From assembly GCA_032768795.1 (NCBI GenBank), contig CP136495.1:622501-686500 (forward strand): DNA of 64,000 bases, written 5' to 3'. This DNA comes from Tremella fuciformis (taxonomy: Eukaryota; Basidiomycota; Tremellomycetes; Tremellales; Tremellaceae). The translations under genes and the position numbers were made by a program. Under the pieces are notes generated by a model. That model saw only the letters and a list, made by a program, of their open reading frames with translations, did no database searches and was not told the DNA's origin. This document shows positions 10,930 through 22,615 of the stretch, one piece after another (within the stretch, counting starts at the first letter, position 1; each line of letters starts with the position of its first letter).

Positions 10930-11315
10930 ATGAGTCCACCGCAGGATGAGAAGTCCGACTCGAAGTCACTCGGCAAACGCATCTCCGCACTGTTCACAGG
11001 CAATACGCCCGACCAGTCCGAACCCACCCCCACACCTACCCCTGGGCAGACCGCACGCCCGGCGCCAGAATTAGAGTCCGAAACCAAGACACGAGACAAG
11101 AAGCCGTGGTATAAGCGGGCCATCTCCCCCGACTGGCCAGACGAGCCATTCGACACGGACTACGGGCGTCAGTCTCCTGGTCTATGATAAAAAAAGGTTG
11201 TTTGGGGCTGATCGTAGCGAGCCAGCGGTACGCCGTGGGCGTCTTGTCTGGCCCCGTGGGACCGCCGCTGGATGCAAAGGTCGACCCGCGATACAACGAG
11301 GCGCCCAAACCTTGA
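10930..11315 (+). CDS. Small two-exon protein, 115 residues, function unknown
   Basis: Exon 1 is 10930-11179. A 38-base intron (GTCTAT donor, GCTGAT branch motif, GTAG acceptor) joins it in phase 1 to exon 2 at 11218-11315. Without splicing the frame ends almost at once (GRQSPGL, stop). With splicing it continues through SQRYAVGVLSGPVGPPLDAK to a TGA. The protein is hydrophilic: a charged N-terminus (GKRISALFTG), a Thr-Pro repeat, then a Trp-containing core (KKPWYKRAISPDWPDEPFD). There is no signal peptide or membrane span. It is flanked by Rictor on the same strand and by convergent NOP7, whose stop lies 102 bases away. I recognise no family. Confidence 0.6.
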
Positions 11316-11417
11316 GCCCATCCAATCCGAGCCGGAGGAGGAAGGGTAGAAAGATGTCATACAGTGTGCTCGTGTTGTACAATGATCCCAATCTGCGAGA
11401 GTGGAAGGGGTATCACA

Positions 11418-13525
11418 TCAGGCCTTGCCTGCGCGCGCCTCTTTGGCCTTGCGCTTCTCGATTTCTTTCCGCCGCCTCTCGAGCTTCTCCTTCTGCTCTG
11501 TCAGCCCCGCTCTTCAATTGACGACAGGAGAACAACTCACCTCGGCCGCGCGCTCCCGGTTGCCGTGCTGCATCTTCTCGTACAGCTTGGCCTTCTTGTT
11601 GGACATCATGATCTTGCGCAGGTCTTCGTCGCCCTTCTGCGCCGCCGCAGGCTTGTCAGTGGCCTTGTGCTGCTTCGCGAGCGCCTTGAGCTCGGCTTCG
11701 AATTTCGCGTGTGGGATGCTGAGGGCTTCTGCTTCCAGCTCGGCGGCGTGCATGAGTGCGGGATCAGAGGCGTTGGCAGCGGCTGCGAGCAGGGCAGGCC
11801 GTGCGGGCGCCTCTGCCTCTTCGTCCCCTGCCTCGTCCTCATCGTCTTCGTCCTCCTCCTCACTCTCCTCTTCTTCTTCTGCCTCGGCCGGTGCCGCCTC
11901 GCCAGCTGCTGCGGCAGCCTCCTGGATCCCCAGCCACGGCCTCTCGAGCTCGCCCTCCCCGTCCCACGGACTCAAGTGGGGCGGCAGCAGTGCCCCCGGC
12001 GCGTACTCCTCGTGCCCGATCACCTTTTGGCGGTTGATGGAATCCGCGATCCACTGCGGCTGGATCCAGACCCATTTCCGCCCGCCCTCCATGCTCCGCA
12101 TACGTTCTGTCGTCATGGGCCGGTCGCACACGACGTGCGTGATCGACTTGGCGTCCTTGGCCTCGGACGGCTCGGGCGCCTGCACAGAGGTGATGACTTT
12201 GCCGCCCTGCGACCGGATGATGAACTCCCATGTCTTGGACGAGATCTCGCGCGACAGGTAGAAGGTGTAAGAGGAGAATAGCAGGTTCTGAGAGCTCGAC
12301 GGTGTCGACGACGAGGCGAGCAGGTTCGAGTACGTCGTGAGGGGCGCAGAGGCCACATCGTCCGTCTCGCCCTTGGTCGGGCGCTCCACAAACTCATCAT
12401 CCGCTTGTGCTTGTGGTACCACCTCGGCCTCCTCGGCCATGTCCACATCCTCGGCGGTCTCGGCGGCTCCGCCAGCGCGTATGCTGTTGATCGCCCGCTT
12501 GACCTCCTTCTTGCTCACCCCTTGCCCCGCCGCTCCCTGCTCCGACACCTTCTCGACGAGTCGGTACGCGCCGACGCCTTCGCCCCGCTCGTCCGACTCC
12601 TGGTCTAAAGGTGGCGGGTAGACAAGGTTCTCCTGGGTGTAGAGCTTGTACAGCACGAAAGATATGAGTGTCCGGTAGAGATCGATAAAGGTGAGAAGGA
12701 TGCGGAAGTCGACATCGTGGGGAACGTGCTGCTGGAACTCGTACCCCTCGAGCCAGCGCACAGGTACCGGGTCCGCCGAGGCAGACGAGGAGGGGACGAG
12801 GCATTCGTAGTAGATGCCCTTGATGCCGAGGAAGACCTTTCGGAGAGAGTGCGTCTTCAATGCCCACAGCTAAATGTCAGCTCGAGACACAGTGCCCACG
12901 TGATAGCTGACCTTCCACTCGGCAACCAGCCTTGTGCAGGCCTGAATGATATCTACAGGGACGAGCGTCTTGCCGGGGATAGGGTTCGTCGGCAAGTTCG
13001 AGAACAGGTGAACGAGATTCAGCGGATCCTGCAGGTCCTGCAAAGCGAGCTGGAACGTCGGGTATCGCTCCTTCACGAGGTGGTCCAGTCGGAACACCGG
13101 CTTGGCCTCCTCGAGGTTTTTCGCCAGGCCCCACTCCTGCCTTCCCACAGCTCGAGAGAGCTTCTTGGCAAACGCCTTGTGTTCCCGGAACTTGACGAGC
13201 AGGGGTTCGTGCAGGAGGTACTGGATGTCCTTGTGATAGTAGAACGAAGCGGGGGCGGAAGAGCCTTTGTTGGCTCGCTTCTTGTGCAGAGGGTCGCGTG
13301 GGTAGATGCCTGACATCAGGATCACCCCGAGGACACACTTCCAATGCTATAACTCACCTTTCAGAATGCAAAGCCGCCGGAAGTCGCTCAGCGAGATCTG
13401 CAGCTTTTTGAGAGCCTGGTTACGGGTCACATAGTTTTTTGCCCTGCCTCGTCAGCTCGCGCGTGCGCATGAACACAGAGATGAGCTCACGCGCCGGACT
13501 CGCCGCGCTTCTTGATCTTGGCCAT
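11418..13525 (-). CDS. NOP7: Pescadillo homologue NOP7 (60S ribosome biogenesis)
   Basis: The protein starts [11 protein letters not shown] at the ATG at 13525 and is spread over about five exons. Pescadillo acts in the nucleolus with ERB1 and YTM1 (PeBoW complex) in 27S pre-rRNA processing. The N-terminal pescadillo domain is clear: [36 protein letters not shown], then [21 protein letters not shown] domain follows ([42 protein letters not shown]). The C-terminal part has an acidic Glu/Asp tract and a basic Lys/Arg tail. The last exon after a 43-base intron encodes [20 protein letters not shown] and ends with TGA at 11418-11420. It is divergently arranged with RRN7, which also serves ribosome production, with about 240 bases between the two starts. 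Confidence 0.95.
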
Positions 13526-13615
13526 GTCGTGTGATGCTTCTGCGGCTGGTGTATATGCAAGATTGCGTCAAAAGCTGATCGTTGGTGGACCTTGTCTGGC
13601 GCAGACTTTTACTTC

Positions 13616-13625
13616 TCGGATCCGA
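13616..13625. promoter_or_regulatory. TCGGATCCGA element in the NOP7/RRN7 divergent promoter
   Basis: This is the third copy of the 10-base palindrome found upstream of both BAHD genes. It lies about 92 bases from the NOP7 start and about 142 bases from the RRN7 start, so it could serve either gene. A T/A-rich stretch (CTATTTAACCCTATTTATCC) follows at about 13648-13667, on the RRN7 side. Confidence 0.45.
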
Positions 13626-13766
13626 ACTCTGGAGTATATTCCCTCCCCTATTTAACCCTATTTATCCCAGTCACCTTCTCCTCCACCCTGCATGTCCACC
13701 GCCGACGCTCAGTTCTGCATCTCGACTCCCCAGAGCGATGACGAGCGAGAGTAGCGGCAAACCAGC

Positions 13767-16082
13767 ATGGTACGCGCGTGCCCGGTCTGTGGGTCCAGGC
13801 GATGGAAGAAAGATCGCGTAACTGGGTCGACCATCTGCGAAGAAGGCCATGTGTACCAGGATTTCCGCTCGGAGAACCTAGTCACCGAGAACGTCCCGTA
13901 TGCCTTGCAACGCAGACGAGAGCGACGGGCGCCGAGGACCAACAAGCGAAAAGAGCATGGCAAGGCGAACCAAGAGTGTCAGTTTGGATTTCAAGAATGC
14001 CTCAGAGCTGATGTCAGACTATCACGGGGCAGATGCAGAGTTTCTGAAAGTCCAGGCTCTGCAGCTGCTGCTTCGACTGCAGGTTCAGGCTTTGAAGAAG
14101 CTATGGAATATACCGGACATATTCGAGGTGAGGATCATACCAGTCGACCGCTCGGGTCGATGAGCTGAGATTTGAGGCCGTCGTTAGAGATCTTTGGGCG
14201 TACCAGCTCGCAACTACCTCTGACCTCGAAGGAGGCCCTGGAACCGCGCGTCCCGCTGCGGACGAGCCGGCCGTGAGCGACAATGAGAAGTCTGCGGGCC
14301 AGCCTCTCGAGGAGCCAGACGAAGACTCGAGCGGGGAGGGGAACGAGAGCCAGCTGTCCAAGACCGATACCGAGGACGAAGATGGCGTCGACCCAGACAT
14401 CCTCGCCGAGCTGTCAGATACGTCGTCCAAGGCATCCGATATAGGAGACGCCAGTCTCCCTCAGGTTGGGGACCAGTCGGATACTCTGCGGGAGAAGAAG
14501 AGACGACTAAGAGTATCGGACACACTCTCTGTTGTGCTCCTCGGCCTATGGATCTTGAGAATCCCAATCCTGTTTGCCGACATGGAGAAGTGAGGGGCTC
14601 GCCATGTCAGACCAGAGGGAAACTGATCCATAGTGCGGTGAACGCCAATCGCATACCCTACATCGATTTTGCGCACACCCTTCTCTTACCGACTGAGATG
14701 ACAAAACACATGAACAGACATGTTGTCCGAGCGCTATCCCCAAGCGTGAGCTGGCAAGTGTCGGAGCCTCAGCTGAAGCTTAGCGGTCCCCATCACCCCT
14801 CTCCTTGTTCGAGAGATGCAGGAGACTTGCAAGGACACTCGATGGGGCATTTGGCATCAGTCTGCCTGAATGCAATCTACCTCCCCTGGTCTGGCGGTTG
14901 GTCTCTCAGGTTGGAGGAACGGGTGAGTTTAGGAAAGGCGATCTCAACCGCAAGTCGCTGATGTATCACCAGCATTGACATACGATCAAGTATGCCGCCT
15001 ACTGGCGCTTCTGGACGTGAACCTCGGTATCACGCCCTTTGATGTTGTGACATACATGCGGCGGAAGCAAAGCCGAAGCGACAAGGGGCAATTTAGACCG
15101 ATGAGTGACCGGGAGAAGCTGCAAATCCGAAGTGCTGCTCGTCATAACGATATCTTCATGCCTGAAATGACTGTCATGGCCGCATGGGTCATGACCATGA
15201 AGATGGCGTATGGTCTGGATGGGGAGTTTAGGTAAGTACCACTCGAAGGATACGCGTCAACGTAGTCTCACCAACAGACACGTCCTTCTGAGGGACGACC
15301 CGACATTGGGGCTGCCTGAAGCGGACGTCTACGTGGGAGAGCTGCGCCGGAGGCTCAAAGACGGCAAGTTTCGACGCGAGCGCAACTTGCTTGAAACTCA
15401 GTCAGACCGTCACTTCCCGAATAGCGGCGGCTGATCCCGTAGAGACTTTCCGAACATGGACGTCGAGGACATTGACCGCTACCTCGACGCGGCAGAACGA
15501 GTCCTCCTGACCGACCGGGATCTACAAACCAGTACGTCCCTCCGTACCGCTGACAACATCCTGGCTGATGCTGCTGCAGCGGCCGGGCCGTTCCCTTTTA
15601 TCCCAAGAGAACCCCCAGTCGCTCAGCGAGACATGGAATCGTGGACTGACTTCCACTCGGCACACCTGCGCCGCGTGAAGCTCTCCGACGCAGATACCGA
15701 CGTCCCCAATAAACACCTCCCCCTCATGCCAGGGGAGAAGTTTCGGTCCTTCGACGCGGGCGACATCACCGGTACTCTGCCAGAAGCGTACGAGGTCGTG
15801 CTCGCCGTGGCGGCCCAAGTGGCAGGTGTCGAGCCGCGCGAGATGGCCAGAGTGGTCGAGTCTCTCGAGAGGCGCATGGAGCGCACGCGCCAGAGGTTGA
15901 GGAGGGAGACCTCTCGGCCTACTTCGCGCACGAAGCACAGGGAGAGGGAGTTGAGCAGGTCGGGGAGCGTCAGTCGGGCTGCGGGGCATAAGCCAAGTAA
16001 CGCCCCGTCCAGTCGCCCCACTAGTCGCCCGCCCAGCAGACGCAGCACGAGGAATCGGGCCCCTGCCTCTGATTCGGAATAG
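13767..16082 (+). CDS. RRN7: RRN7/TAF1B-like Pol I core-factor subunit
   Basis: The protein begins MVRACPVCGSRRWKKD, with a zinc ribbon (C5, C8, then C-x3-H in STICEEGHVYQDF) typical of Rrn7/TAF1B. Rrn7/TAF1B is the TFIIB-related subunit of the RNA polymerase I core factor (SL1). After a ~55-base intron near 13976-14030 the cyclin-like part begins (FLKVQALQLLLRLQVQALKK). It continues as FEAVVRDLWAYQLA, LSVVLLGLWILRIPILFADM and NANRIPYIDFAHTLLLPTEM. The acidic linker between is low complexity. The C-terminus is Ser/Arg rich and disordered, ending RAPASDSE. At least seven exons are present; some edges in 14,590-15,530 are approximate. The element at 13616 and the shared promoter with NOP7 fit coordinated ribosome production (inference). 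Confidence 0.85.
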
Positions 16083-16248
16083 TCGTAAGGCACCTGAAGA
16101 TGCATGCATGCATTACAACGCGACACGGAGTACAATATGCTTGAACGTACAATAAGGAACTGTCCTCTTGAATAGAGTTGAGGGGAGTAGAGAAGAGAGA
16201 ACATCCCTCCTGACACCGACACCGATCGAATGGAATGCTACAGTACAA

Positions 16249-19021
16249 TCATGCCATAGCCCAAGACCCATCTCCACGCGAGATCCTGCTCACATCCCAC
16301 TCGACAACCGTGCGCTCTGTCCCAGAGTACAGCCAATTCCCCGTGGGATCGAAACCGACCCCGGCGATCCCATACGTCCCGCCGTCAATCCCTTGGCGCA
16401 TGCCGCGCAGACTTCTGAGCTCATTGCCCAACGTGGGGAACGTTTCGCTGCCCGTGCTGCCATGCGCCGCTGCAACGGACGCCGAGTCGGAGAATGGGAC
16501 AGGGACGACGACGTGCGTGTGGAAAGTCCGCGCGTCGATGATGTGCAAGTTTGAGTTTTCTTCTGTGAAAACCATGAGATCCCTGTCGCTCCCCTCAGGC
16601 GAGAATTTGACCACTCTCGCCGCCTCCCTACCACTCGTGCTGGATCCGAGACGCGGGTCGCCGGTCATAGGGTCGATCAAGAGTGGATAGCGTTCAGAGC
16701 TTGTCAGGGAGGAGATAAGTGTCGAAGAGCGAGACTCGTGCAGGTCCGAGGTGAAAGACGGCGTGGTCGGCAGAGCGGATGAGGTGTAAAATATCGCCAG
16801 AGGCTGTGAAGATCGATGATCCCACACCGTCACTTGCCCGTCCTGCGACGCGACGGCAAACTTCCGCCCGTCCTTGCTCCAAGCTGTAGAGAAGCCTGCG
16901 TCCGTACCTGCGTTGAGGACTTTGATCTTCCTAAACTCTCGGCCTCCATCGATAACGTCGAACAGGTATACATCGGTTGAGTCGCCAACCGACACCATTG
17001 TTTTGAGGTCGGGGCTGATGGAAGCTGACGTGTCAGCCTTGGAGAGCAAGGACAGGGGTCCACATACAATGGTTGATGGGAGTTTTGAATCTGGCCCCTC
17101 CGATCTTGGTCAAGCGCTTGTTCTCGTTGACGTGGGCGGATGCGCTGCTATCTTGACCCAAGCTAGCCACGCTCCGCTCCATTGGGTTCGCGCCGGTATC
17201 GAGAGCGCGAGACTGGGATCGGCCTCCCACACCCAGCGGCGAGGACGATTGCACGCGGCCCAGACTGCCACCGACGCGCATCCCGACTCTTCGCTCAAAC
17301 TCTTCGCGTCTCCTGCGCAAGTCCTCGCTACTACGTCGGAGCTCTTCTTGCGCTCGGTGCAGCTCTGCCTCGAGAGCAGCGCGCTCAGTGTCAAAAGCAC
17401 TCGGATCCCAGACCCGCGAACCGGAGTCGTTGGCGTTCACGGTATGCCATCCGAAGCGCGACTCGAGCCTGGAGGTCGAGCTGCCTGGGGTCGAAGCCCT
17501 GTCGATCCGGTAAAGATCAAGATCTGTCCGTCCCCATCTTCGACGATCGGCATTAGGCTCTCTTGTCGTAGTGGCGCTGGAGCTGTCCAGTCTAGATTCG
17601 AGAAAGCTGCGTTCGTAGTTGGATGAGACACCTCCTGAGCTCCCTGCAGATCGCATCGCGAACATCTTGATAGACTGATCGTTGTTACTGATCAAGATAC
17701 GAGGCTCGCTCTCTCGAGGTGGTCTGGGCTTGACGCGCCGATCTCTGGCCATTGAAGACGAGGCCACAGACGTCGTGTCCGACGGCAGCGACTCCAGCTG
17801 ACGCAGGATGTGCGAGGCGGATGGACGTCGAGAAGACACAATTTGAGGCGCCGGAAAGCCAGTCGCGCTGTGGCTCTGCACACGAGGGCGAAATCGGGAG
17901 ATGGGAACGGGAGGAGCAGGCCTCAACGAGGTCGAGCCGGAGCTGGCACGTCGCGGGTTGCGTGAAGCAGAGTCTGAGGGAATCGAGAGCATCGAAGAGC
18001 CGACATAGGGAATTCTGCGCGCATGCAGGAAAGGGACAGTGTTGGGGTAGGTGGCGACGCTGCTTGACGGACTGGGGATATCGTCGTATTCGTCAATCTC
18101 CATGGCGTCATCCTCGAGATCCTCAGCCTCCTCCAGGAGAGCGTCATCCTCCTCTTCCTCTTCGGCGGTACAGGGGCTGAAGCTACGACGGCGCCACGCA
18201 CGCCCATCGTAGCTGCCCGCATGCTGGCCCTCCATCTCCTCCCACCGCCTGCTGCCTCGCCCGACGAACCCCAGCTTGCGCTCCCGCGCACGTTGGCGCC
18301 ATTCCTGAGGATACGCGGGCAGGAGGACGAGCGAATTGTTGATGGACCGCGTTGGAAGCTCCACAGACAGCGCGCAGCCTACGCCCGCACCGTCTGTCCC
18401 TGCTGTGCGTGTGCGCGACGACTCGCGCGACGAGGAGGGAGAACCGAGCGGAGCAGGACGCGGCAGAGGGGCGATGTATAGCTCGCCGTGCTGTCCGCCA
18501 CACGCGAAGATGTTTCCGCTGACCGCGTCAGCCGCCTCTCAGTGGGAAGACACTGAGATGGACTGACTTGGAGGTGAGGCAGTTGGGCGCGTACGAGAGC
18601 TGCACAATGGACTTGGTCGTGCCCATAATCTGGCATCAGCAGTGGTCCAGTGGGCACGGCAGTGCCAGCGGGTTCATCGACTCACCCTGCTGCGCCGCAT
18701 CCCGGTCTCCTCATCCACCTCGTCCTCCTCATCCGCAGCGCGCGTGACCCATCGCTGCTCGTCGATCCCGTTGCCCCGCGGGTAGAGCACCCGGCCCCTT
18801 TCGAGCGGCAGGACGAGGTCTCTCAACTGAGGGTGGATGATCGTTATTTTGGCCGGGCGCACGCATGTCGGCGTGAGCGACAGGTCACGGAGCTCCGTCG
18901 AGGACTGCAGCAAAGAAGAAGGGGTATCGCTGGACGTCAGCACCTCGTCGCGCCGCGCGGCAATCCCGCAGGCGGTGGCGGCTGAAAGGAACCGTCCACC
19001 CACCGGGCCATCTCGAAGCAT
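16249..19021 (-). CDS. DUF2415-type WD-repeat protein
   Basis: This gene reads on the minus strand from an ATG at 19021 (MLRDGPVGG). The N-terminus carries KITIIHPQLRDLVLPLERGR, a hallmark near the start of this fungal family. After a ~55-base intron comes IMGTTKSIVQLSYAPNCLTS and then GNIFACGGQHGELYIAPL. A long Ser/Arg-rich, partly acidic insertion follows, with RILISNNDQSIKMFAMR inside it. The C-terminal WD-like blades are SISPDLKTMVSVGDSTDVYL, AWSKDGRKFAVASQDGQVTV with WDHRS, and YGIAGVGFDPTGNWLYSGTE ending VEWDV, which carries the DUF2415-like signature. It is predicted to be an intracellular beta-propeller scaffold; its role is unknown. RRN7 ends 167 bases beyond its stop on the opposite strand. 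Confidence 0.75.
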
Positions 19022-19304
19022 CGATGATGTTATACTTGGTGGGGTTGCGCGTACGCGTCGGAGTGAGCTGAGAGAGGATGTACAAGTGCGGGTGGGATAG
19101 AGATGATCATGAGTGAGCGGGAGACCGGCAACGCAACGATTGGGAGGAAAGGAGTATGGATCAACGACATCATCGTCCTGTCGGCTACACTGATACAGCC
19201 GAGGCCCCAATTCGCCACTCAGTCAATGTGGCACTTTGAATGAATGTGGCACAACTTTGCCTAGATGCAATGCATGGTTGGTTTGTATGGGTGTAACACG
19301 TCTT

Positions 19305-22226
19305 CTACAGCTCTTCATGCTTGGGCACACCACCGGCCTCAGGCTCAGGTGGTTCTTCCTCCTCTGGAACTATCGGGGTGTCGCCTGCCTCAGGCACTTC
19401 TTCAGGCTCAGCTTCTGGCGCAGAGTCTGCTACCGGATTGGGTTCCTCAGGCGGGGAATGCTCATGCTCGGAGAATGGATCCTCGAAGGCAGGTTCTGTC
19501 GGTGACGTTCCTGTAGACGTCGTGGCAGGAGCTGACGATGTGATCGAAGTCGTCTTTGGTCTGGGGGTCCGAGGCGGTTTCTTGTTGACCAGCCTGAGAA
19601 CCTGAACGATAAGCATCTCGACCGGCAAGCAGCGCTGAGACCCACCGTGCTCTGCAGCTTCTTTCCCCTCTCATCCAGGTCCTTGCTGAAGATGACAGGG
19701 TCACTGGTCTTGTCCTCGTCCAGCTTGATCTGAACCTTCATCAAGCCATCCACCCATTTCTCGTTGTCCTTCAGCATCTCCTCGACCTCTTTCAGCTCCT
19801 TCTCGGTATATTTCGGAGGCGGCGAGGGGTTCTCGACGGTCGCAGCAGAGGCGGACTCGATAGCAGCAGTGTTGTTCTTGTGCGCCTCAACAAAGAATGC
19901 TCGCGCGGCAAACATGGCCTGTTGAAAGTCCTCCAAGGACTTTGGCCGGCGGCGGTGCTCCTGGAAACGGGTGATGATGGGTGATTCGAGCTTCCTGCAC
20001 ACATGAGTATGAGTCAATCTGGGGAGACAGAAAGACTTACTCGAGGTCCGCGCGCTTGCCTCGGAGAACCTTCTCTTCGGCCGTTTCGGCATGGTCACTC
20101 AGCCAGGCAAATGTCTCATCCAGCAGTGTATGCAGAGCCTTGCGCTCGGCCTCTGTTGCAAAGTCATGCAACGCTCGATTCTCCGAGCCGTCGTCGAGAA
20201 GCCCTTGCAAACGATACAGGTATCCCTCGAGGACATTGCGAGCTTCTTCCCGAGCGGTCTTGGCCTTCTCGTATGCCGCGATGGCGGCCAGTCTGGTCGT
20301 CAGCAACGTTCCGCTGATGAAACTACTTTGGCAGGACACACTTAGCTTGCGTCGCTCGACGCTCCTCGCTGCTCATCGGCTTGACGCCGAGATGCTTCTC
20401 TCGGAATCGCAGCGCCACTCTTTCCGTCTTCCCTGGAGCGACCGTCTCCTCCTCTGCGCCGGCGGGCTCTTCCTCTTTCTTGTCTTTGCCGCCGAACAAG
20501 CCTTTCAGAGCTCCTGCAACACCGCCATCCTTGGAGGTCGTCGTGTTGGATACGAGCACGGCATTCGCCACAGACAAATGACCGCGGGGGTCGAGGCGCA
20601 TCGTCAGATTGACTACAGGTTGAGGAGAAGTGAAGTTGGCAAGGGCTGCCGCGATATCAACCACAGAGACCTGCAACAAGGGTTTCCTGCACATCAGTAC
20701 GCCGGTAGCCTGTGCCCGTTGACGTACCCGTCCTGGTCGAACTCTAGAGTCAGGTCCTTGTCCGCAGAGAATGTCAAGCTTTTCTTTTCCCCAAGCCTGC
20801 TTCCTCGTGGGAAGAGGACCTGCCCTGGTCCCATCGTGATGTCTCCCACGGACCTTTCTACAACTTCGAGGTTCTTCATCTTGAATTGTCGGCTGAGGGC
20901 TGCCCCGTAGTACGCAGCTCCCAGAACGGCAGCCTCGTCGGCGTTGACATTCTGAGCAATCTTCTCGTCGCCCCCAAGAACGGACCGTATGGCTCCTTGC
21001 ACGAACGGCACTCGAGTGTTGCCTCCAAACAGGATCACCGAAGTCACATTGTCGAGCGGGACACCGGAGGCAGACAAGGCAGATGAGATTGGTGCGGCGA
21101 AGAGGTCGATAGAGGGCGCCAAGGCCTCCTCAAGGACGGTCCGGGAAATCCGACCGCGGTAGTCGACATCGTCATAGAGGGACTCGATAGCGATATTGCT
21201 CTCCTGGTTGGCACTGAGGATGTGCTTGACCCGTACAGCCTCCCTGCCGATCTTGGCCATCGCCCGCTTGTCCCCTCTGACAGCCTTCTTGCCACTCTTG
21301 CTGATGAAATCGTCGACGATCCACTCCTGAAGCGCCAAATCGAGCCAGACACCGCCAATCTCCTCCCATCCCGTCCCCAAAACGTCCACATGCGTTGTCA
21401 CGATCGGTGTCTTGCTCTTCGGGTACGGCAGCTTTTCGGTCTGATAGAATGCCAACACCGTAGCTGTAGTGCCGAGTGCGCCGGAGTCGTACACGACATG
21501 GACCTCCTTCTCCCCTTGGCCGGTCTCGAGGTCGTACGTCGGGAACGACCGGGTCATGGCGAAATTGAGGGCGACACCCGTCCCCTCGCCGATCATCGCC
21601 AGACATGTCATGCCCTGCAGCTCGAGCGCGTCCCGGTATGCCCTCCTCTGCGAGGCGGACCACCACGCTGGCACCGTCACCACGGCCTGAGTGATGGATG
21701 TCCCCGCAAGCTCTTCCGCCAGCGCACGGTAGTACGACAGCTGATGTGCCAGGACCTCCGTTGGTGTCCATCCAGAGTGAGACTCAAGGTGGGGCGGCGG
21801 TGAAGGATGAGGAAAGGAGACGCTGCCGTCTTCGCCTAGCACAAGAGGGGTCGGGTATACTGCCGGTATTGTAATGACGTCGCGGCCAAGCAGGGGCTTG
21901 ACATATGGGAAATGCGTGTCTGGAAAGCGGGTTGCCTGCAGGTCAGCACCAGACCCTCACACAAGTAGCCGAGTAGCTGTTCGGGACATGCTGGCGACAC
22001 CCACAGACATCTTGCCTTCCTGGCCGAATACTCTATCCTCCCGCTTCCATCCTACCACGCTCTGTATCTTCCGCTTGCTGTCCCTGTCCAGCACCACGTC
22101 GAAAGGCACGCCAGGCTTCACCAGGGAGAGCTTGGTGAACTCTGCTCCGTAGTCGATGGCGAGCACCGCGGCGCTGATTGCCGGCAAGAAGGCAGCGACC
22201 AGCGACAAGATGTAGAGCAGCCGCAT
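19305..22226 (-). CDS. LHS1: ER-lumenal Hsp70-like chaperone LHS1/HYOU1
   Basis: This is an Hsp110/GRP170-class protein that acts as nucleotide-exchange factor for BiP and as a holdase in the ER lumen. A signal peptide is visible (MRLLYILSLVAAFLPAISA), followed by the ATPase start VLAIDYGAEFTKLSLVKPG. Intron 1 is about 69 bases and joins EGKMS to ATRFPDTHFPYVKPLLGRD. Other Hsp70 landmarks are AVVTVPAWWSASQRRAYRDA, VVYDSGALGTTATVLAFY and VILFGGNTRVPFVQGAIRSV. The C-terminal half is helical and ends in an acidic Pro/Glu-rich tail terminating in HEEL, a plausible HDEL-like ER-retention signal. It is transcribed divergently from MET16. A TGACGTG motif about 215 bases upstream resembles an unfolded-protein-response element. 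Confidence 0.93.
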
Positions 22227-22615
22227 GCTGGGCAGCCACCACGCGCGAGTCCTAGCTTCGTACGCGAGTCAAGAAGGATGATAGAAGATGTGCTGAATTT
22301 CTAGACTGATCTGTGCTGGCGCCAGACTGCCTCCACGTCGACCACGCGACGGTGACGGCAATGGTGGAGATTAGTGAAAATATCCTAATGCCGCCGGCCT
22401 GGGATTAGACTTTCTTTGGCTAATGGGTGGCGGCGAGCACGTCACTGGCTTAAAAGTCTGGAATTCCAGAAAGACGAGTGGTGGATGTCTCTGGGGATAC
22501 GATGAATAATCAGCGAGACGCCAATGCTTCTTTGCATCCACCTTCATCCTCACCATCTCGCTAACATCAGCGACAGCCCTTGTTGCTCGACGTAAACCAC
22601 ACGAGCGACGGAAAA
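22227..22615. other. Divergent LHS1-MET16 promoter
   Basis: This is a non-coding interval of 389 bases between the two start codons. Besides the TGACGTG motif it contains a duplicated CTAATG/CTAATGG-like sequence near 22385 and 22421. No ORF with coding character was seen. Confidence 0.4.
22438..22444 (-). promoter_or_regulatory. TGACGTG (UPRE-like) motif upstream of LHS1
   Basis: CACGTCA on the plus strand reads TGACGTG towards LHS1, about 215 bases before its ATG. TGACGTG is the core bound by XBP1/HAC1-type bZIP factors at unfolded-protein-response elements, and ER Hsp70 genes are classic targets. A 7-base match is expected by chance several times in this window, so the call rests on its location. 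Confidence 0.3.

Noticed and set aside
11364..12281. 305-residue plus-strand frame opposite NOP7
   Set aside because: Leu/Pro/Arg-rich antisense of the acidic NOP7 tail; no independent motif.
19305..21842. Long plus-strand frames opposite LHS1
   Set aside because: They are shadows of the Hsp70 coding sequence; the minus-strand protein carries all conserved motifs.
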